From the NCBI GenBank assembly GCA_022574655.1, contig JACZRQ010000007.1, positions 1,737 through 47,652 of the forward strand: a DNA stretch of 45,916 nt, given 5' to 3'. The notes under the pieces were generated by a model that did no database searches, was not told the origin of the DNA, and saw only the letters and a program-made list of their open reading frames with translations. The position numbers and the translations under genes were made by a program. Below, in pieces: positions 37,087 through 45,916 of this stretch. Each line of letters opens with the position of its first letter. Within the stretch, counting starts at the first letter, position 1. The DNA is from Chloroflexota bacterium. GTDB lineage: Bacteria; Chloroflexota; Dehalococcoidia; SM23-28-2; RBG-16-64-32.

Positions 37087-38370
37087 CTACTTCGGCCGTG
37101 TCTGGCCGCTGCCGAACACGATCCACTTGTACGTGGTGATTTCGCGCAGTCCCACCGGACCGCGGGCGATCGTCTTCTGGGTAGAGTCGATGATCTCGGC
37201 GCCCAGCCCGAACTGAGCGCCGTCTGTAAACTGCGTGCTGGCGTTTACATAACATACCGCGGAGTCCACTTCGTCGAGGAAGCGCATTGCGGCGCTGTAG
37301 TCTTCGGTGATAATCGCGTCCGAGTGGCCGGTGCCGTAGCGGTAGATGTGGTCGAGCGCATCGTCGAGCGAGTCCACCACCTTAACGGAGGCGACGAGAG
37401 CGAGGAACTCCGTGCCGAAGTCGTCTTCCCCCGCCGCCACCACGTTGGCGCCCGGTATATCGGTGCCCTGCACGATCTCGAGCGCCCGTTCGTCGCAGCG
37501 GATCTCCACGCCTGACTCGGTCAGGGCGCGCGCGATGTCGGGGAGGATCGACGGCGCCGCCTCGCGATGGATGATTACCGTGTCGAGCGCGTTGCAGATG
37601 CTGAAGCGGCGCGTCTTGGCGTTGTGGGTGATCGCCACGGCCTTGTCGGGGTCCGCCGCCCGGTCGACGTAGGTATGGCAGACGCCGGTGCCGCCGATGA
37701 GCGTCGGCATCGTCGCGTTCTCCTTGACGAAGTTGATCAGCGCCGCGCCGCCGCGCGGGACGACGAGATCGATGACGTCGTCCATCTTCAGAAGCTCGCC
37801 GATGAGCGCGCGGTCTGTGTTCTCGATCAGTTGTAAGGAGTCGACCGGCGCGCCGGACGATGCGATCGCCTCGCGTAGCACCTGCGCTATCGCCCGGTTC
37901 GACATTATCGTCTCTTTGCCGCCGCGGAGGATGCTCGCGTTGCCCGACTTCAGACAGAGCGACGAGATGTCCACCGTCACGTTCGGGCGGCTCTCGTAGA
38001 TCGCGGCGATGACGCCGAGCGGGACGCGTCGTCTCCCGACCTTCAGCCCGTTCGGCAGAGTACGCATGTCGATCATCTCGCCCACCGGATCGGGGAGCGC
38101 TGCCACCTGCCGGACGTCAGCGGCGATCGCTTCCAGCTTTTCGGCGCTGAGGGTGAGACGGTCGACGACGGCATCAGAGAGACCGGCCTCGCGGCCGGCC
38201 TTTACGTCGTGTTCGTTGGCGCTGAGGATGTCGGACGATCGCTCGATCAGCGCTTCAGCGATGTTGAGAAGGGCCTGGTTCTTGACCTCGGTCGAGACAC
38301 GAGCCAGTTGGCGGGCCGCCTGTTTCGCGGCCGCGCCCTTGGTCTTAAGCTCGCTCGTCGTAGTCGTCAC
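37087..38370 (-). CDS. proA: glutamate-5-semialdehyde dehydrogenase
   Basis: VGRRRVPLGVIAAIYESRPNVTVDISSLCLKSGNASILRGGKE, CNALDTVIIHREAA, GLREITTYKWIVFGSGQTRP. Confidence 0.97.
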   Translation of the reverse strand: MTTTTSELKTKGAAAKQAARQLARVSTEVKNQALLNIAEALIERSSDILSANEHDVKAGREAGLSDAVVDRLTLSAEKLEAIAADVRQVAALPDPVGEMIDMRTLPNGLKVGRRRVPLGVIAAIYESRPNVTVDISSLCLKSGNASILRGGKETIMSNRAIAQVLREAIASSGAPVDSLQLIENTDRALIGELLKMDDVIDLVVPRGGAALINFVKENATMPTLIGGTGVCHTYVDRAADPDKAVAITHNAKTRRFSICNALDTVIIHREAAPSILPDIARALTESGVEIRCDERALEIVQGTDIPGANVVAAGEDDFGTEFLALVASVKVVDSLDDALDHIYRYGTGHSDAIITEDYSAAMRFLDEVDSAVCYVNASTQFTDGAQFGLGAEIIDSTQKTIARGPVGLREITTYKWIVFGSGQTRPK

Positions 38371-38401
38371 GTTTAGTTCCGCCTAGAACGGCCGCGTTAG
38401 G

Positions 38402-38497
38402 CTACTTGTGTCGTCGCTGCCAGCGCGTCTTCTTCAGCATCTTGCGATGCTTGTGCTTGCCTATCTTTTTGCGGCGCTTTTTTATGACGGAACCCAT
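38402..38497 (-). CDS. AURKAIP1/COX24-domain ribosomal mini-protein (bS22-like), 31 aa
   Basis: Minus-strand translation MGSVIKKRRKKIGKHKHRKMLKKTRWQRRHK*; GGAGG SD directly upstream; not in the supplied ORF track. Confidence 0.92.
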   Translation of the reverse strand: MGSVIKKRRKKIGKHKHRKMLKKTRWQRRHK

Positions 38498-38563
38498 CTA
38501 ACCTCCGGTGGTTGTTCCAAGGATAGAGACGAGACAGGGTGTTACCACCTGTCCCGTGCCGCA

Positions 38564-38980
38564 TCACGCGGGCTCGAACTTGAGAAGCGTTATCTCAGCC
38601 GTGACATCATCGTACGTGGCCTGAACCGGCATGTCCACCTTAACGTCCTCTAGGGCGCAGTTCACGATGTTGGTCGGAACCCGAGGCCCCTCGTCCAGCT
38701 CCACTATCGCGAACACGTATGGCGCGTCCGCTTGGAACGCCGGTATCATCGCCCTTCGCACCACTGTGTACGTGTACACCTTCCCGCGTCCGCTCAACGG
38801 TGCCCAGTCCAGTTCCTGGCCCATGCAGTAGGGGCATAGCGTTCGAGGGTAGAAAACGAACCGGTCACACGGCCCGCAGCGCTGCAGCCTCAACCCCCCG
38901 TCTTTCAGAGCGTCCCAGAACGGCCTCGACAGCTCGGACGGCCGCGGCAGCGGCTTCGCGTACTCGCTCTGCTGCGTCAT
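38564..38980 (-). CDS. Zn-ribbon/OB-fold (DUF35) protein, thiolase partner
   Basis: PFWDALKDGGLRLQRCGPCDRFVFYPRTLCPYCMGQELDWAPLSGRGKVYTYTVVRR; CxxC...CxxC zinc ribbon. Confidence 0.93.
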   Translation of the reverse strand: MTQQSEYAKPLPRPSELSRPFWDALKDGGLRLQRCGPCDRFVFYPRTLCPYCMGQELDWAPLSGRGKVYTYTVVRRAMIPAFQADAPYVFAIVELDEGPRVPTNIVNCALEDVKVDMPVQATYDDVTAEITLLKFEPA

Positions 38981-40149
38981 TCTGTCCCCAGCACGAGCGA
39001 CGCTTGCTCGCTCAAGATGCCGCCGTTTCCGTTCACGAACGCCAGCTCGCAGCCCGTGACCTGCCGCTCGCCGGCGCGCCCCTGTAGCTGGCGCACCGCC
39101 TCCGTCACGTGGGACGTACCGCCCGCAAGCCCCGGCTGGCCGAACGAAAGCTGCCCGCCGTGCGTGTTTACCGGTAAGTCGCCCTTATAAGTCAGGTCGT
39201 GCTCCTCAACGAACGGTCCGCCGCGCCCCTTCTCGCAGAACCCGGCGTCCTCCAACGTGATCAGCACGGTGATCGTGTAGCAGTCGTACACGGAAGCCAG
39301 GTCCATATCCCTGGGCTCGACGCCCGCCATCTCGAACGCCGCTGCCGCCGACTCCACGATTGGGGAGGTCGTGATGTTCGCCATCTGCGACAGCATCGCC
39401 CCCCGCGACGCCTCGCCAGCCCCGAGCAGCCACGCCGGCCGCTGAGACGACTCTTTTGCTAGCTCGGGCGATACGACAACCATCGCTGCACCGCCGGTGC
39501 AAGGCCGCACGATCTCGTACAGGTGCAGCGGATCGACTATCAAACGCGAATCGAGTACATCGTCGACGGTCAGCGGCTTGTCGAAGAACAGCGCGTCCGG
39601 GTTGGCGTTGGCGTTCGTTCGTTGATCGGCCGCCACCTTCGCCAGTTGGCGGCTGGTCGTGCCGTACTCGTGCATGTGGCGCATCGCGATCTGCGCGTAA
39701 CCGGAGTTCACGCCCATCGGCCCGTACGGCACCTCGAACTCGCGGTAGGGGAGTTGTGCGGCCGGCTTCCGGGCGCGCGGGGCGTAGAACGACTCGATGT
39801 CCGAAGCTTCCCCGCTCACGCAGAGCACGGCGCGACAGAGCCCGGCATCGATCGCGGCGGCGGCGCGCCAGACCATAGCGGTCGCGGAAGCGCCGCCCAG
39901 GTCTACGACGTCGCCGTACTTCGGGTGGACGTTGATGTACTCGCCCAGGATCGCCGGCCACATCGCCACTGCCTCCGTGATCGGCGGCGCGATCAGCAGG
40001 CCGTCGATGTCGGGCAGGGTCAGTCCCGCATCCAGTACCGCCTGGCGTGACACGTCCGTCCAGATCCCGAGCGTCGTCTTGCCTTCTGCGGAGCCGGTCG
40101 GCTTCAGCTCGCCGATGCCTGTTATTGCGGCCGACCGTTTAAGCGTCAT
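38977..40149 (-). CDS. thiolase family protein (acetyl-CoA acetyltransferase / SCP-x-like)
   Basis: AAITGIGELKPTG..., AVLCVSGEASD, DLASVYDCYTITVLITLEDAGFCEKGRGGPFV, LPVNTHGGQLSFGQPGLAGGTSHVTEAVRQLQG. Confidence 0.92.
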   Translation of the reverse strand: MTLKRSAAITGIGELKPTGSAEGKTTLGIWTDVSRQAVLDAGLTLPDIDGLLIAPPITEAVAMWPAILGEYINVHPKYGDVVDLGGASATAMVWRAAAAIDAGLCRAVLCVSGEASDIESFYAPRARKPAAQLPYREFEVPYGPMGVNSGYAQIAMRHMHEYGTTSRQLAKVAADQRTNANANPDALFFDKPLTVDDVLDSRLIVDPLHLYEIVRPCTGGAAMVVVSPELAKESSQRPAWLLGAGEASRGAMLSQMANITTSPIVESAAAAFEMAGVEPRDMDLASVYDCYTITVLITLEDAGFCEKGRGGPFVEEHDLTYKGDLPVNTHGGQLSFGQPGLAGGTSHVTEAVRQLQGRAGERQVTGCELAFVNGNGGILSEQASLVLGTE

Positions 40150-41313
40150 CTACAGGAGCGCTAGGTTGTCGCGGTGTACGAGTTCATCGCCGTAGTGGTG
40201 CCCGAGCACCGACTCGATCTTGTCGGAACGCATGCCTCTGATCCGCAGGATGTCCTCCGAACCGTAGTCCGCGATCCCGCAGGCGATACGGGTGCCGGCG
40301 CTGTCGACAATCGCCACCGCGTCTCCGCGCTGGAACGAGCCTTCGACGTCCTGAACGCCGGCGGCGAGCAGGCTGCGGTTGTCCTCGCGCAGCACCTTCG
40401 CCGCACCAGCGTCGACGACGATGTTCCCCTTGATCGAAAGGCCGGTCAGGATCCAGCGCTTGCGGCTTTCCATGCGGTCCGCCGCGGACGGAAAGAAAGT
40501 GCCAACGTACTCGCCCTCCGCCGCGCGCACGAGCGTTCCCGGCGCATTCCCCGGTGCGATCACAACGTCAGTGCCGCCGCCCAGCGCCAGCCGCGCGGCC
40601 TGGATCTTCGTTTGCATGCCGCCTACACCAACGCCGTCGGTGTTCGTGCCGGCAAGTGATTCGATCCGGTCGTCGATCTTGTCGACGACTGGTATCAGTT
40701 CAGCCGAGTCATCGTGGCGGGGGTCGCTGGTGTACAGCCCGCCGGTGTCCGTCAGCAGCGCCAGCAAGTCGGCGTCGACCAGGTTCGCCACGAGCGCCGA
40801 CAGGTTGTCGTTGTCGCCGATCGTCGCATCTGCGATCTCGTCGACGGCGACGACGTCGTTTTCGTTGACGATTGGCACCACCCGAAGTTCAAGGAGTGAG
40901 ATCAGGGTGTTTCGTGCGTTCAAGTAACCCTGTCTGTCGCTCAGGTCCTGCTTCGTCAGCAGCGCCTGGGCGATCGTGATGTCGTGCTTAGCGAACAGGT
41001 CCTGGTACGCCTGCATCAGGTCCGTTTGCCCGATCGCCGCCAGCACCTGCCGGAACGGCAGGTCCTTTCGATCCTTCGCCATACCCAGGCGATGCCTTCC
41101 CGCCGCGATCGCGCCGGACGTGACGATGATGACCTCCGCTCCCCGGGCGTACAGGCGCGCCACCTGCCCCACCAGCTCTGACATAACGTCTTGGTTCAGG
41201 CTTGCGGTACCGGCCGTCAGCACGTTTGTACCGATCTTGGCGACGATACGGTGGTACTTGAGCGCTTTGGCGGCGTCGCCCTGCTTCGGCGTCGATGCGG
41301 CGTTCTCAGCCAT
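40150..41313 (-). CDS. proB: glutamate 5-kinase with PUA domain
   Basis: VAKIGTNVLTAG..., VTSGAIAAGRHRLG, VPIVNENDVVAVDEI, FGDND-like IGDNDNLSALVANLVDADLLALLTDTGGLYTSDP. Confidence 0.97.
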   Translation of the reverse strand: MAENAASTPKQGDAAKALKYHRIVAKIGTNVLTAGTASLNQDVMSELVGQVARLYARGAEVIIVTSGAIAAGRHRLGMAKDRKDLPFRQVLAAIGQTDLMQAYQDLFAKHDITIAQALLTKQDLSDRQGYLNARNTLISLLELRVVPIVNENDVVAVDEIADATIGDNDNLSALVANLVDADLLALLTDTGGLYTSDPRHDDSAELIPVVDKIDDRIESLAGTNTDGVGVGGMQTKIQAARLALGGGTDVVIAPGNAPGTLVRAAEGEYVGTFFPSAADRMESRKRWILTGLSIKGNIVVDAGAAKVLREDNRSLLAAGVQDVEGSFQRGDAVAIVDSAGTRIACGIADYGSEDILRIRGMRSDKIESVLGHHYGDELVHRDNLALL

Positions 41314-41428
41314 GATCTCGGGGGTTAGCTAGCATACGTTCGGATTATACAGCCGCTCACGTCATGAGCAGCCTCGGAATTGCCGGGTCTACGACGTAGC
41401 AGCGCTCTGTGATAAATTGCGCAATAGT

Positions 41429-42160
41429 ATGACCCGACTAGCCGTCAGCCGCTACATAGTCACGATCTCGGTCGCCTTCCTCGCCGCTGTACTTGGAGCT
41501 TTTCTGATCGCCGGCTCGCCGCACGAGGCTGCCGCGGACGAGCCGGAGATTACGTTCCAGTACCCGCCGCCCGAAGGTGGCGTATACGCGGAGACCCTGC
41601 AGGTGATCCAGATCTGTTTTGCGCAGCCTGTCGATGTGCGGGACAAGCCGCCAGCGGGTGACGGTGCGTTCGAGTTTGACATCGATCGCCCAGATGGCCT
41701 TGGCCTTGGCATGCGGATCGTCTTCCAGGCCAACGGCTACGGCGTCGCGATCTACCCGGGGTTACTTGATGAGGGGTTCGAGGGGCCGTGGGCGTTGAAC
41801 TTCGAAGTTCGGGACGCGGGAAGCCTCGACGTGCTCAGTGGCCGTCTCGCCTGGGAGATCCAGACCGGCGGCGATCCGGTCATCACACCCACTCCCGCTG
41901 TCTGCCCAACGAGTGGCGACCCGCCCTCAACCCCGATCGACGATCCGGACGGCACTCCCGGCGCCAGCGAGTCGCCGGACGGGACTGACGGTCTCGACGA
42001 AGACGACGATGTCGACGTCCTGAAGTTGGTACTCTTAACGCTCGGCGCCGTTGGTGGTGCGGGTGTGATTGCGTTGATCGGATATCTCATCCGTAACCGT
42101 GTGGGCTTCTGGCTCCATCGTCCGCCCGAGGACGATGGCTCAGCCGACGACGAACACTAG
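41429..42160 (+). CDS. hypothetical secreted/membrane-anchored protein
   Basis: N-terminal signal-like TM, beta-rich ectodomain, Pro/Asp-rich linker, C-terminal TM (VLKLVLLTLGAVGGAGVIALIGYLI) and acidic tail. Confidence 0.7.
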   Translation: MTRLAVSRYIVTISVAFLAAVLGAFLIAGSPHEAAADEPEITFQYPPPEGGVYAETLQVIQICFAQPVDVRDKPPAGDGAFEFDIDRPDGLGLGMRIVFQANGYGVAIYPGLLDEGFEGPWALNFEVRDAGSLDVLSGRLAWEIQTGGDPVITPTPAVCPTSGDPPSTPIDDPDGTPGASESPDGTDGLDEDDDVDVLKLVLLTLGAVGGAGVIALIGYLIRNRVGFWLHRPPEDDGSADDEH

Positions 42161-42200
42161 GCTCTTAGAGTAGGGCAGTCAAGGAGACGCGTCTTCTGGA

Positions 42201-42683
42201 CTAGGCGCCCGCGACGGGGGCCTTGTCTTCCAGACGTTCCAGCTCGCCGCTCCAGCGCTCGAACGTTTTGAGCCGCTCTTCCAGTTGGCTCTTCATCTCG
42301 TGCAGATGTTCCATCTTCTGCTGCACGATCTTGTACTGCGCCTCGACGACCTCGATCGCCTTCTCCAGCTGACGTCTCTTCTCGGAAATCCCAGACTCCG
42401 GATCGTACTGCGCGCGTAGTTCGCGCAGCATCTCTTCAGCGTCCACCATCTCCTTGATGTCGGCGAGAGCTACGCCCAGCAGATCCTGGAGGCGGCGGAT
42501 CTGAGTTACACGCTTAACGTCTGCTTCCGAGTACAGCCGGAAGCCGCCATCCATGCGGCTTGGTGGCTTGAGCAGCCCCTTCTCCTCATAGAAGCGAAGG
42601 GTCCTCTGGGTGACGCCGGTGCGCTCGGCGACTTCGCCGATCTGTAGGTAGGGATCTGTACGTTCAGGCAAGGCAGTCTCCAA
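42201..42683 (-). CDS. MerR family transcriptional regulator
   Basis: YLQIGEVAERTGVTQRTLRFYEEKGLLKPPSRMDGGFRLYSEADVKRVTQIRRLQDLLGVALADIKEMV. Confidence 0.95.
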   Translation of the reverse strand: METALPERTDPYLQIGEVAERTGVTQRTLRFYEEKGLLKPPSRMDGGFRLYSEADVKRVTQIRRLQDLLGVALADIKEMVDAEEMLRELRAQYDPESGISEKRRQLEKAIEVVEAQYKIVQQKMEHLHEMKSQLEERLKTFERWSGELERLEDKAPVAGA

Positions 42684-42780
42684 TTTGGCGAGTTGGACTG
42701 CGGTAGTTTGTTGCTCGAATTGGAGTATAGGCAGGTCTAACGCCTACGTCAAGGTTATAGTGCAGATTTTACCAGTGTCG

Positions 42781-43566
42781 TTACTCGTAGTCGCCTTCGT
42801 CTTCGTCGTCCTCTTCGTCCTCGCGGCCACCGTCTGTGCTTGCTCGCACACCCATCGGAAGCGATACCTCTCGATGGTCTTCGCGCTTCGGCTCCCTCGA
42901 CGGCAACGACTCGATCGTCTTGCGAAGCCTTGCCAGCTTTCCGATCGCTGATTCATCGACGATCACCCCGACGACGCCGGCGCTTCGTAGCGCCTGCAGC
43001 GCCGAGACATCGATATCAGAGTTCGCTTCAATGAACAGCGGTGTTCTCGCCAACGTGGCGATCCGGCGGAGGCTCAGCGCGTCGCCCAGGGTAAGCTTTC
43101 CCTTCGGCGGCGGCACGATCAACGCGTCTATCGGCAGGTCGCCGATCAGGCGCAGCTCTGAGTCCTTCGCTTCGAGGCCGATGGCGAGAACGTAGCCGAG
43201 GTTCTCCTCTAGCATCGCCTCTGCCAGACCCGACTCGAAGTCGATCTCTACGAAGTCGGCGCCGGCCTCCGCCATTGAGACAACCGCTTCTCGATCCGCG
43301 TTATCGATCGCTGCGCCGCACAGCGCTTCGCCGGACTTTCCGGCCGCACTCTTGAACTTAGAGATGTTGGGGTTCTCGACGATGATCGCGTCCGGGCCCT
43401 TTTCGGCAGCGTCTTCGGTCTTGCCGACGTCACGCGAGGATAGCCTCACGATGATCAACATGGTTCGCGCGGGCGCGCTCGCCGCTGCGGCGGTGAATCC
43501 TATCGGCTTCGGCGCCGCGAGTCTTGTCTTTCGTATCCGGTCAGATAGTTTGCTCATCACGGTCAT
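42781..43566 (-). CDS. hypothetical TIM-barrel-like protein with acidic C-terminal tail
   Basis: Repeated beta/alpha-type segments (GPDAIIVENPN, GADFVEIDFE, YVLAIGLEA, DALIVPPPKG, TPLFIEANSDI, GVVGVIVDE); tail GREDEEDDEDEGDYE. Confidence 0.6.
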   Translation of the reverse strand: MTVMSKLSDRIRKTRLAAPKPIGFTAAAASAPARTMLIIVRLSSRDVGKTEDAAEKGPDAIIVENPNISKFKSAAGKSGEALCGAAIDNADREAVVSMAEAGADFVEIDFESGLAEAMLEENLGYVLAIGLEAKDSELRLIGDLPIDALIVPPPKGKLTLGDALSLRRIATLARTPLFIEANSDIDVSALQALRSAGVVGVIVDESAIGKLARLRKTIESLPSREPKREDHREVSLPMGVRASTDGGREDEEDDEDEGDYE

Positions 43567-43720
43567 TATCGGGGCCGGTCATTGTTCGCGGCAAGGTGGC
43601 GCGGCAAGGCTGGTCGCGGTACGTCGAGCGTCGACTCCACCGACCGCTTGTAGTACGATTCCGCCCGCCCCGATCGAATTGGGATCAGAGATAAGCGACA
43701 GAAGGGCGAGGAGGCCGGGA

Positions 43721-44485
43721 ATGGCGCAGGATGGCAGACTAAACGGTAAAACGGCACTCGTGACGGGTGCCGGTTCCGGGATCGGCAAGGCGATCGCGAT
43801 CCTGTACGGGCGTGAGGGCGCCAGCGTGATGGCGTCCGACATCAATGAAGACACGGCGAGCGCCGTCGCGGCGCAGATCGAGGACTCCGGCGGCGAGGCG
43901 AAATCGCTGCGCACCGACACGACGAGCGAGGAAGACGTGAAAGCCGCGATCCAGACAACGGTCAGCGCTTGGGGCAAGATCGATATCGTCGTCAACAACG
44001 CCGGCATCGGCGGCCCTCAATACACCTGGGAGCAGGTCATCGCCGTGAACGAGACGGGCGTCTACTACGGGTGTCTGCACGGGCTTCAGCAGTTGATCAA
44101 GCAGGGCCACGGCGGCGCCATCGTCAACATGTCCTCGATGATGGGTATCATCGGTGCAACGAACCCCATCGGTCCCGGCGGCGCCGGCCACGCCTACCAC
44201 GCCTCCAAGCACGCCGTCATCGGTCTCACCAAGCAGTTCGGCCTCGATGGCGCTCCTCACAACGTTCGCGTCAACGCCATCTGCCCCGGCTGGATCGACA
44301 CGCCGCTCGTCGATCTCATCAAGTCCGCCGAGCCGCTGCTCGAGTGGACTGTCGGCGGCACGCCCATGGGCCGCCTTGGCCGGCCCGAAGAGATCGCCAG
44401 CGTCGCCCTCTTCCTCGCCAGCGACGACTCCTCATACGTGAACGGGACCTACATACTTGCCGACGGCGGCTGGACCGCCAAGTAA
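43721..44485 (+). CDS. short-chain dehydrogenase/reductase (SDR)
   Basis: [97 protein letters not shown]. Confidence 0.96.
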   Translation: MAQDGRLNGKTALVTGAGSGIGKAIAILYGREGASVMASDINEDTASAVAAQIEDSGGEAKSLRTDTTSEEDVKAAIQTTVSAWGKIDIVVNNAGIGGPQYTWEQVIAVNETGVYYGCLHGLQQLIKQGHGGAIVNMSSMMGIIGATNPIGPGGAGHAYHASKHAVIGLTKQFGLDGAPHNVRVNAICPGWIDTPLVDLIKSAEPLLEWTVGGTPMGRLGRPEEIASVALFLASDDSSYVNGTYILADGGWTAK

Positions 44486-44574
44486 GCGCCAGCTGTCATG
44501 CCGGCCGAAGCGAAGTTGTCCACCGCTGGACGCAGAACGGCGTCCGCGACACAGCCCGAGCGGGTCCGCTCGTC

Positions 44575-44598
44575 GTAGCGGAGGGCTTCAGCCCTCCA
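44575..44598 (+). repeat. TTCA-loop intergenic palindrome (copy 2)
   Basis: gtagcggagggcttcagccctcca; 23/24 match to the reverse complement of 12761-12784. Confidence 0.65.
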
Positions 44599-44609
44599 TA
44601 CCCGCGTCC

Positions 44610-45374
44610 CTACAGAATCCGGCTCAAGAACGCCTTCGTCCGTTCGTGCTGCGGCGACTCAATCAACTGGCGCGGCGGCGCCTCCTCCACGACCACGCCC
44701 TCATCCATAAACACCACCCGGTCCGCCACCTCACGGGCGAAGCCGATCTCGTGTGTGACGACGATCATCGTCATGCCGTCGCGCGCCAGCTCCTTCATCA
44801 CGTCCAGCACCTCGCCCACCAGCTCCGGGTCCAGCGCCGACGTCGGCTCGTCGAACAGCATCAGCTTCGGTTGCATCGCCAGCGCCCGGGCGATCGCCAC
44901 GCGCTGCTGCTGACCGCCCGAGAGCTTGTTCGGATGTTCGTCGATCTTGTCTGCCAGCCCGACCTTCTCCAGTTGCGCTCTTCCCAGTTCTCGGGCGTCT
45001 CTCTTCGTCATCTTCTTCACATGCACCGGCGCCTCGATCACGTTTCCCATCGCCGTCAGGTGCGGGAAGAGGTTGAACCGCTGGAACACCATACCGATCT
45101 GCGACCGCTTCCGGGCGATCGCCGACTCCTTGTCTTCGACGATCCGACCCTTTTTCTCTCGGTACCCCACCAGTTCGTCGTCGACGTAGATGCGGCCGCC
45201 GTCCAGCGTTTCCAGGTGGTTGATGCAGCGCAGCAGCGTCGTCTTACCGGAACCGCTCGCGCCCAGTAGCACGACCACCTCGCCGCGCGCGACGTTCGTC
45301 GTCACGCCACGTAGCACTTCCAGCTTGCCGAAGCGTTTGTGCGCGTCCTCGATCCGCACCATCGGACCCGTCAT
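44610..45374 (-). CDS. polar amino acid ABC transporter ATP-binding protein (GlnQ-like)
   Basis: [65 protein letters not shown]. Confidence 0.96.
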   Translation of the reverse strand: MTGPMVRIEDAHKRFGKLEVLRGVTTNVARGEVVVLLGASGSGKTTLLRCINHLETLDGGRIYVDDELVGYREKKGRIVEDKESAIARKRSQIGMVFQRFNLFPHLTAMGNVIEAPVHVKKMTKRDARELGRAQLEKVGLADKIDEHPNKLSGGQQQRVAIARALAMQPKLMLFDEPTSALDPELVGEVLDVMKELARDGMTMIVVTHEIGFAREVADRVVFMDEGVVVEEAPPRQLIESPQHERTKAFLSRIL

Positions 45375-45916
45375 TCTCGCCTCCCGCCCATCACGCTGAT
45401 AACCCGCGAGAGCAGCGTCTCCGGCTGGGCTCGCTCACCGACTGCCAGCATCCGCTCCAGTTCCGCCTGCGCGATGCTGAACACCGTTACCACCATCAGG
45501 TACCAGAACGCGGCAACGCTGTACAACTCCATGATCTTGAAGTTCCGGGCCGCCTGGATCCGTGCCGCGTTCGTCAGTTCGACGATGCCGATCGCGAAGA
45601 GCACGGACGTGTTCTTGAGCAGGGCGATGAACTCGTTTCCCGTAGGGGGAATCATAATCCTCACGGCCTGTGGCAGGATGATGCGCCGCATCGCCTGCAG
45701 GTTCGTCATGCCCAGGCTTTTGGCAGCATCCGTCTGGCCGGACTCCACCGACAGGATTCCGGCACGGGCGATCTCCGCCATATATGCCGCCTCGTTCAAT
45801 CCGAAGATGATCACTGCTGCACGGAACCGAGTCCGGTTGTCGCGAAAGATGTCCTCGTCAATCACCTGCTTCAGGCCGAAGAAGAACATCAGTAGCTGGA
45901 GGATGACTGGCGTTCC
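45371..45916 (-). CDS. amino acid ABC transporter permease (partial, 5' end off right edge)
   Basis: [73 protein letters not shown] loop. Confidence 0.95.
   Translation of the reverse strand, partial: GTPVILQLLMFFFGLKQVIDEDIFRDNRTRFRAAVIIFGLNEAAYMAEIARAGILSVESGQTDAAKSLGMTNLQAMRRIILPQAVRIMIPPTGNEFIALLKNTSVLFAIGIVELTNAARIQAARNFKIMELYSVAAFWYLMVVTVFSIAQAELERMLAVGERAQPETLLSRVISVMGGRRE

Overview
The window is a high-GC bacterial chromosomal segment. Its gene content (FBP aldolase/phosphatase, split transketolase, alpha/beta-hydrolase-cyclase fusions, DUF2851, COX24-type mini-protein) fits a Chloroflexota-like genome, but that assignment is inference. It is mostly housekeeping: holB (partial), lysA, groES/groEL with a perfect CIRCE, tsaD, moaA/moaC, rdgB, folC, fabF, galE, thpR, proA/proB, an amino-acid ABC transporter (partial) and others. 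I see no rRNA, tRNA, CRISPR array, prophage or transposase. The best candidate for a distinct system is a DUF3800 gene (35936-36595) followed by about 120 nt of nested inverted repeats. Read on the minus strand, these form a long stem, a GNRA-capped hairpin and a GC stem followed by TTTTTCTTTT, which looks like a discrete structured RNA converging on the DUF3800 gene. Other notable items: a 31-aa bS22/COX24-like ribosomal mini-gene missing from the ORF track; tandem alpha/beta-hydrolase-class III cyclase paralogs with opposite active-site losses and an identical 45-aa C-terminus; a palindrome that supplies the -35 boxes of two divergent promoters at an HxlR/MMPL locus; a degenerate PP2C-like protein overlapping tsaD; and two kinds of intergenic TTCA-loop palindromes, one pair forming a perfect 22-bp terminal inverted repeat. 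All calls come from reading the sequence; no searches were run.
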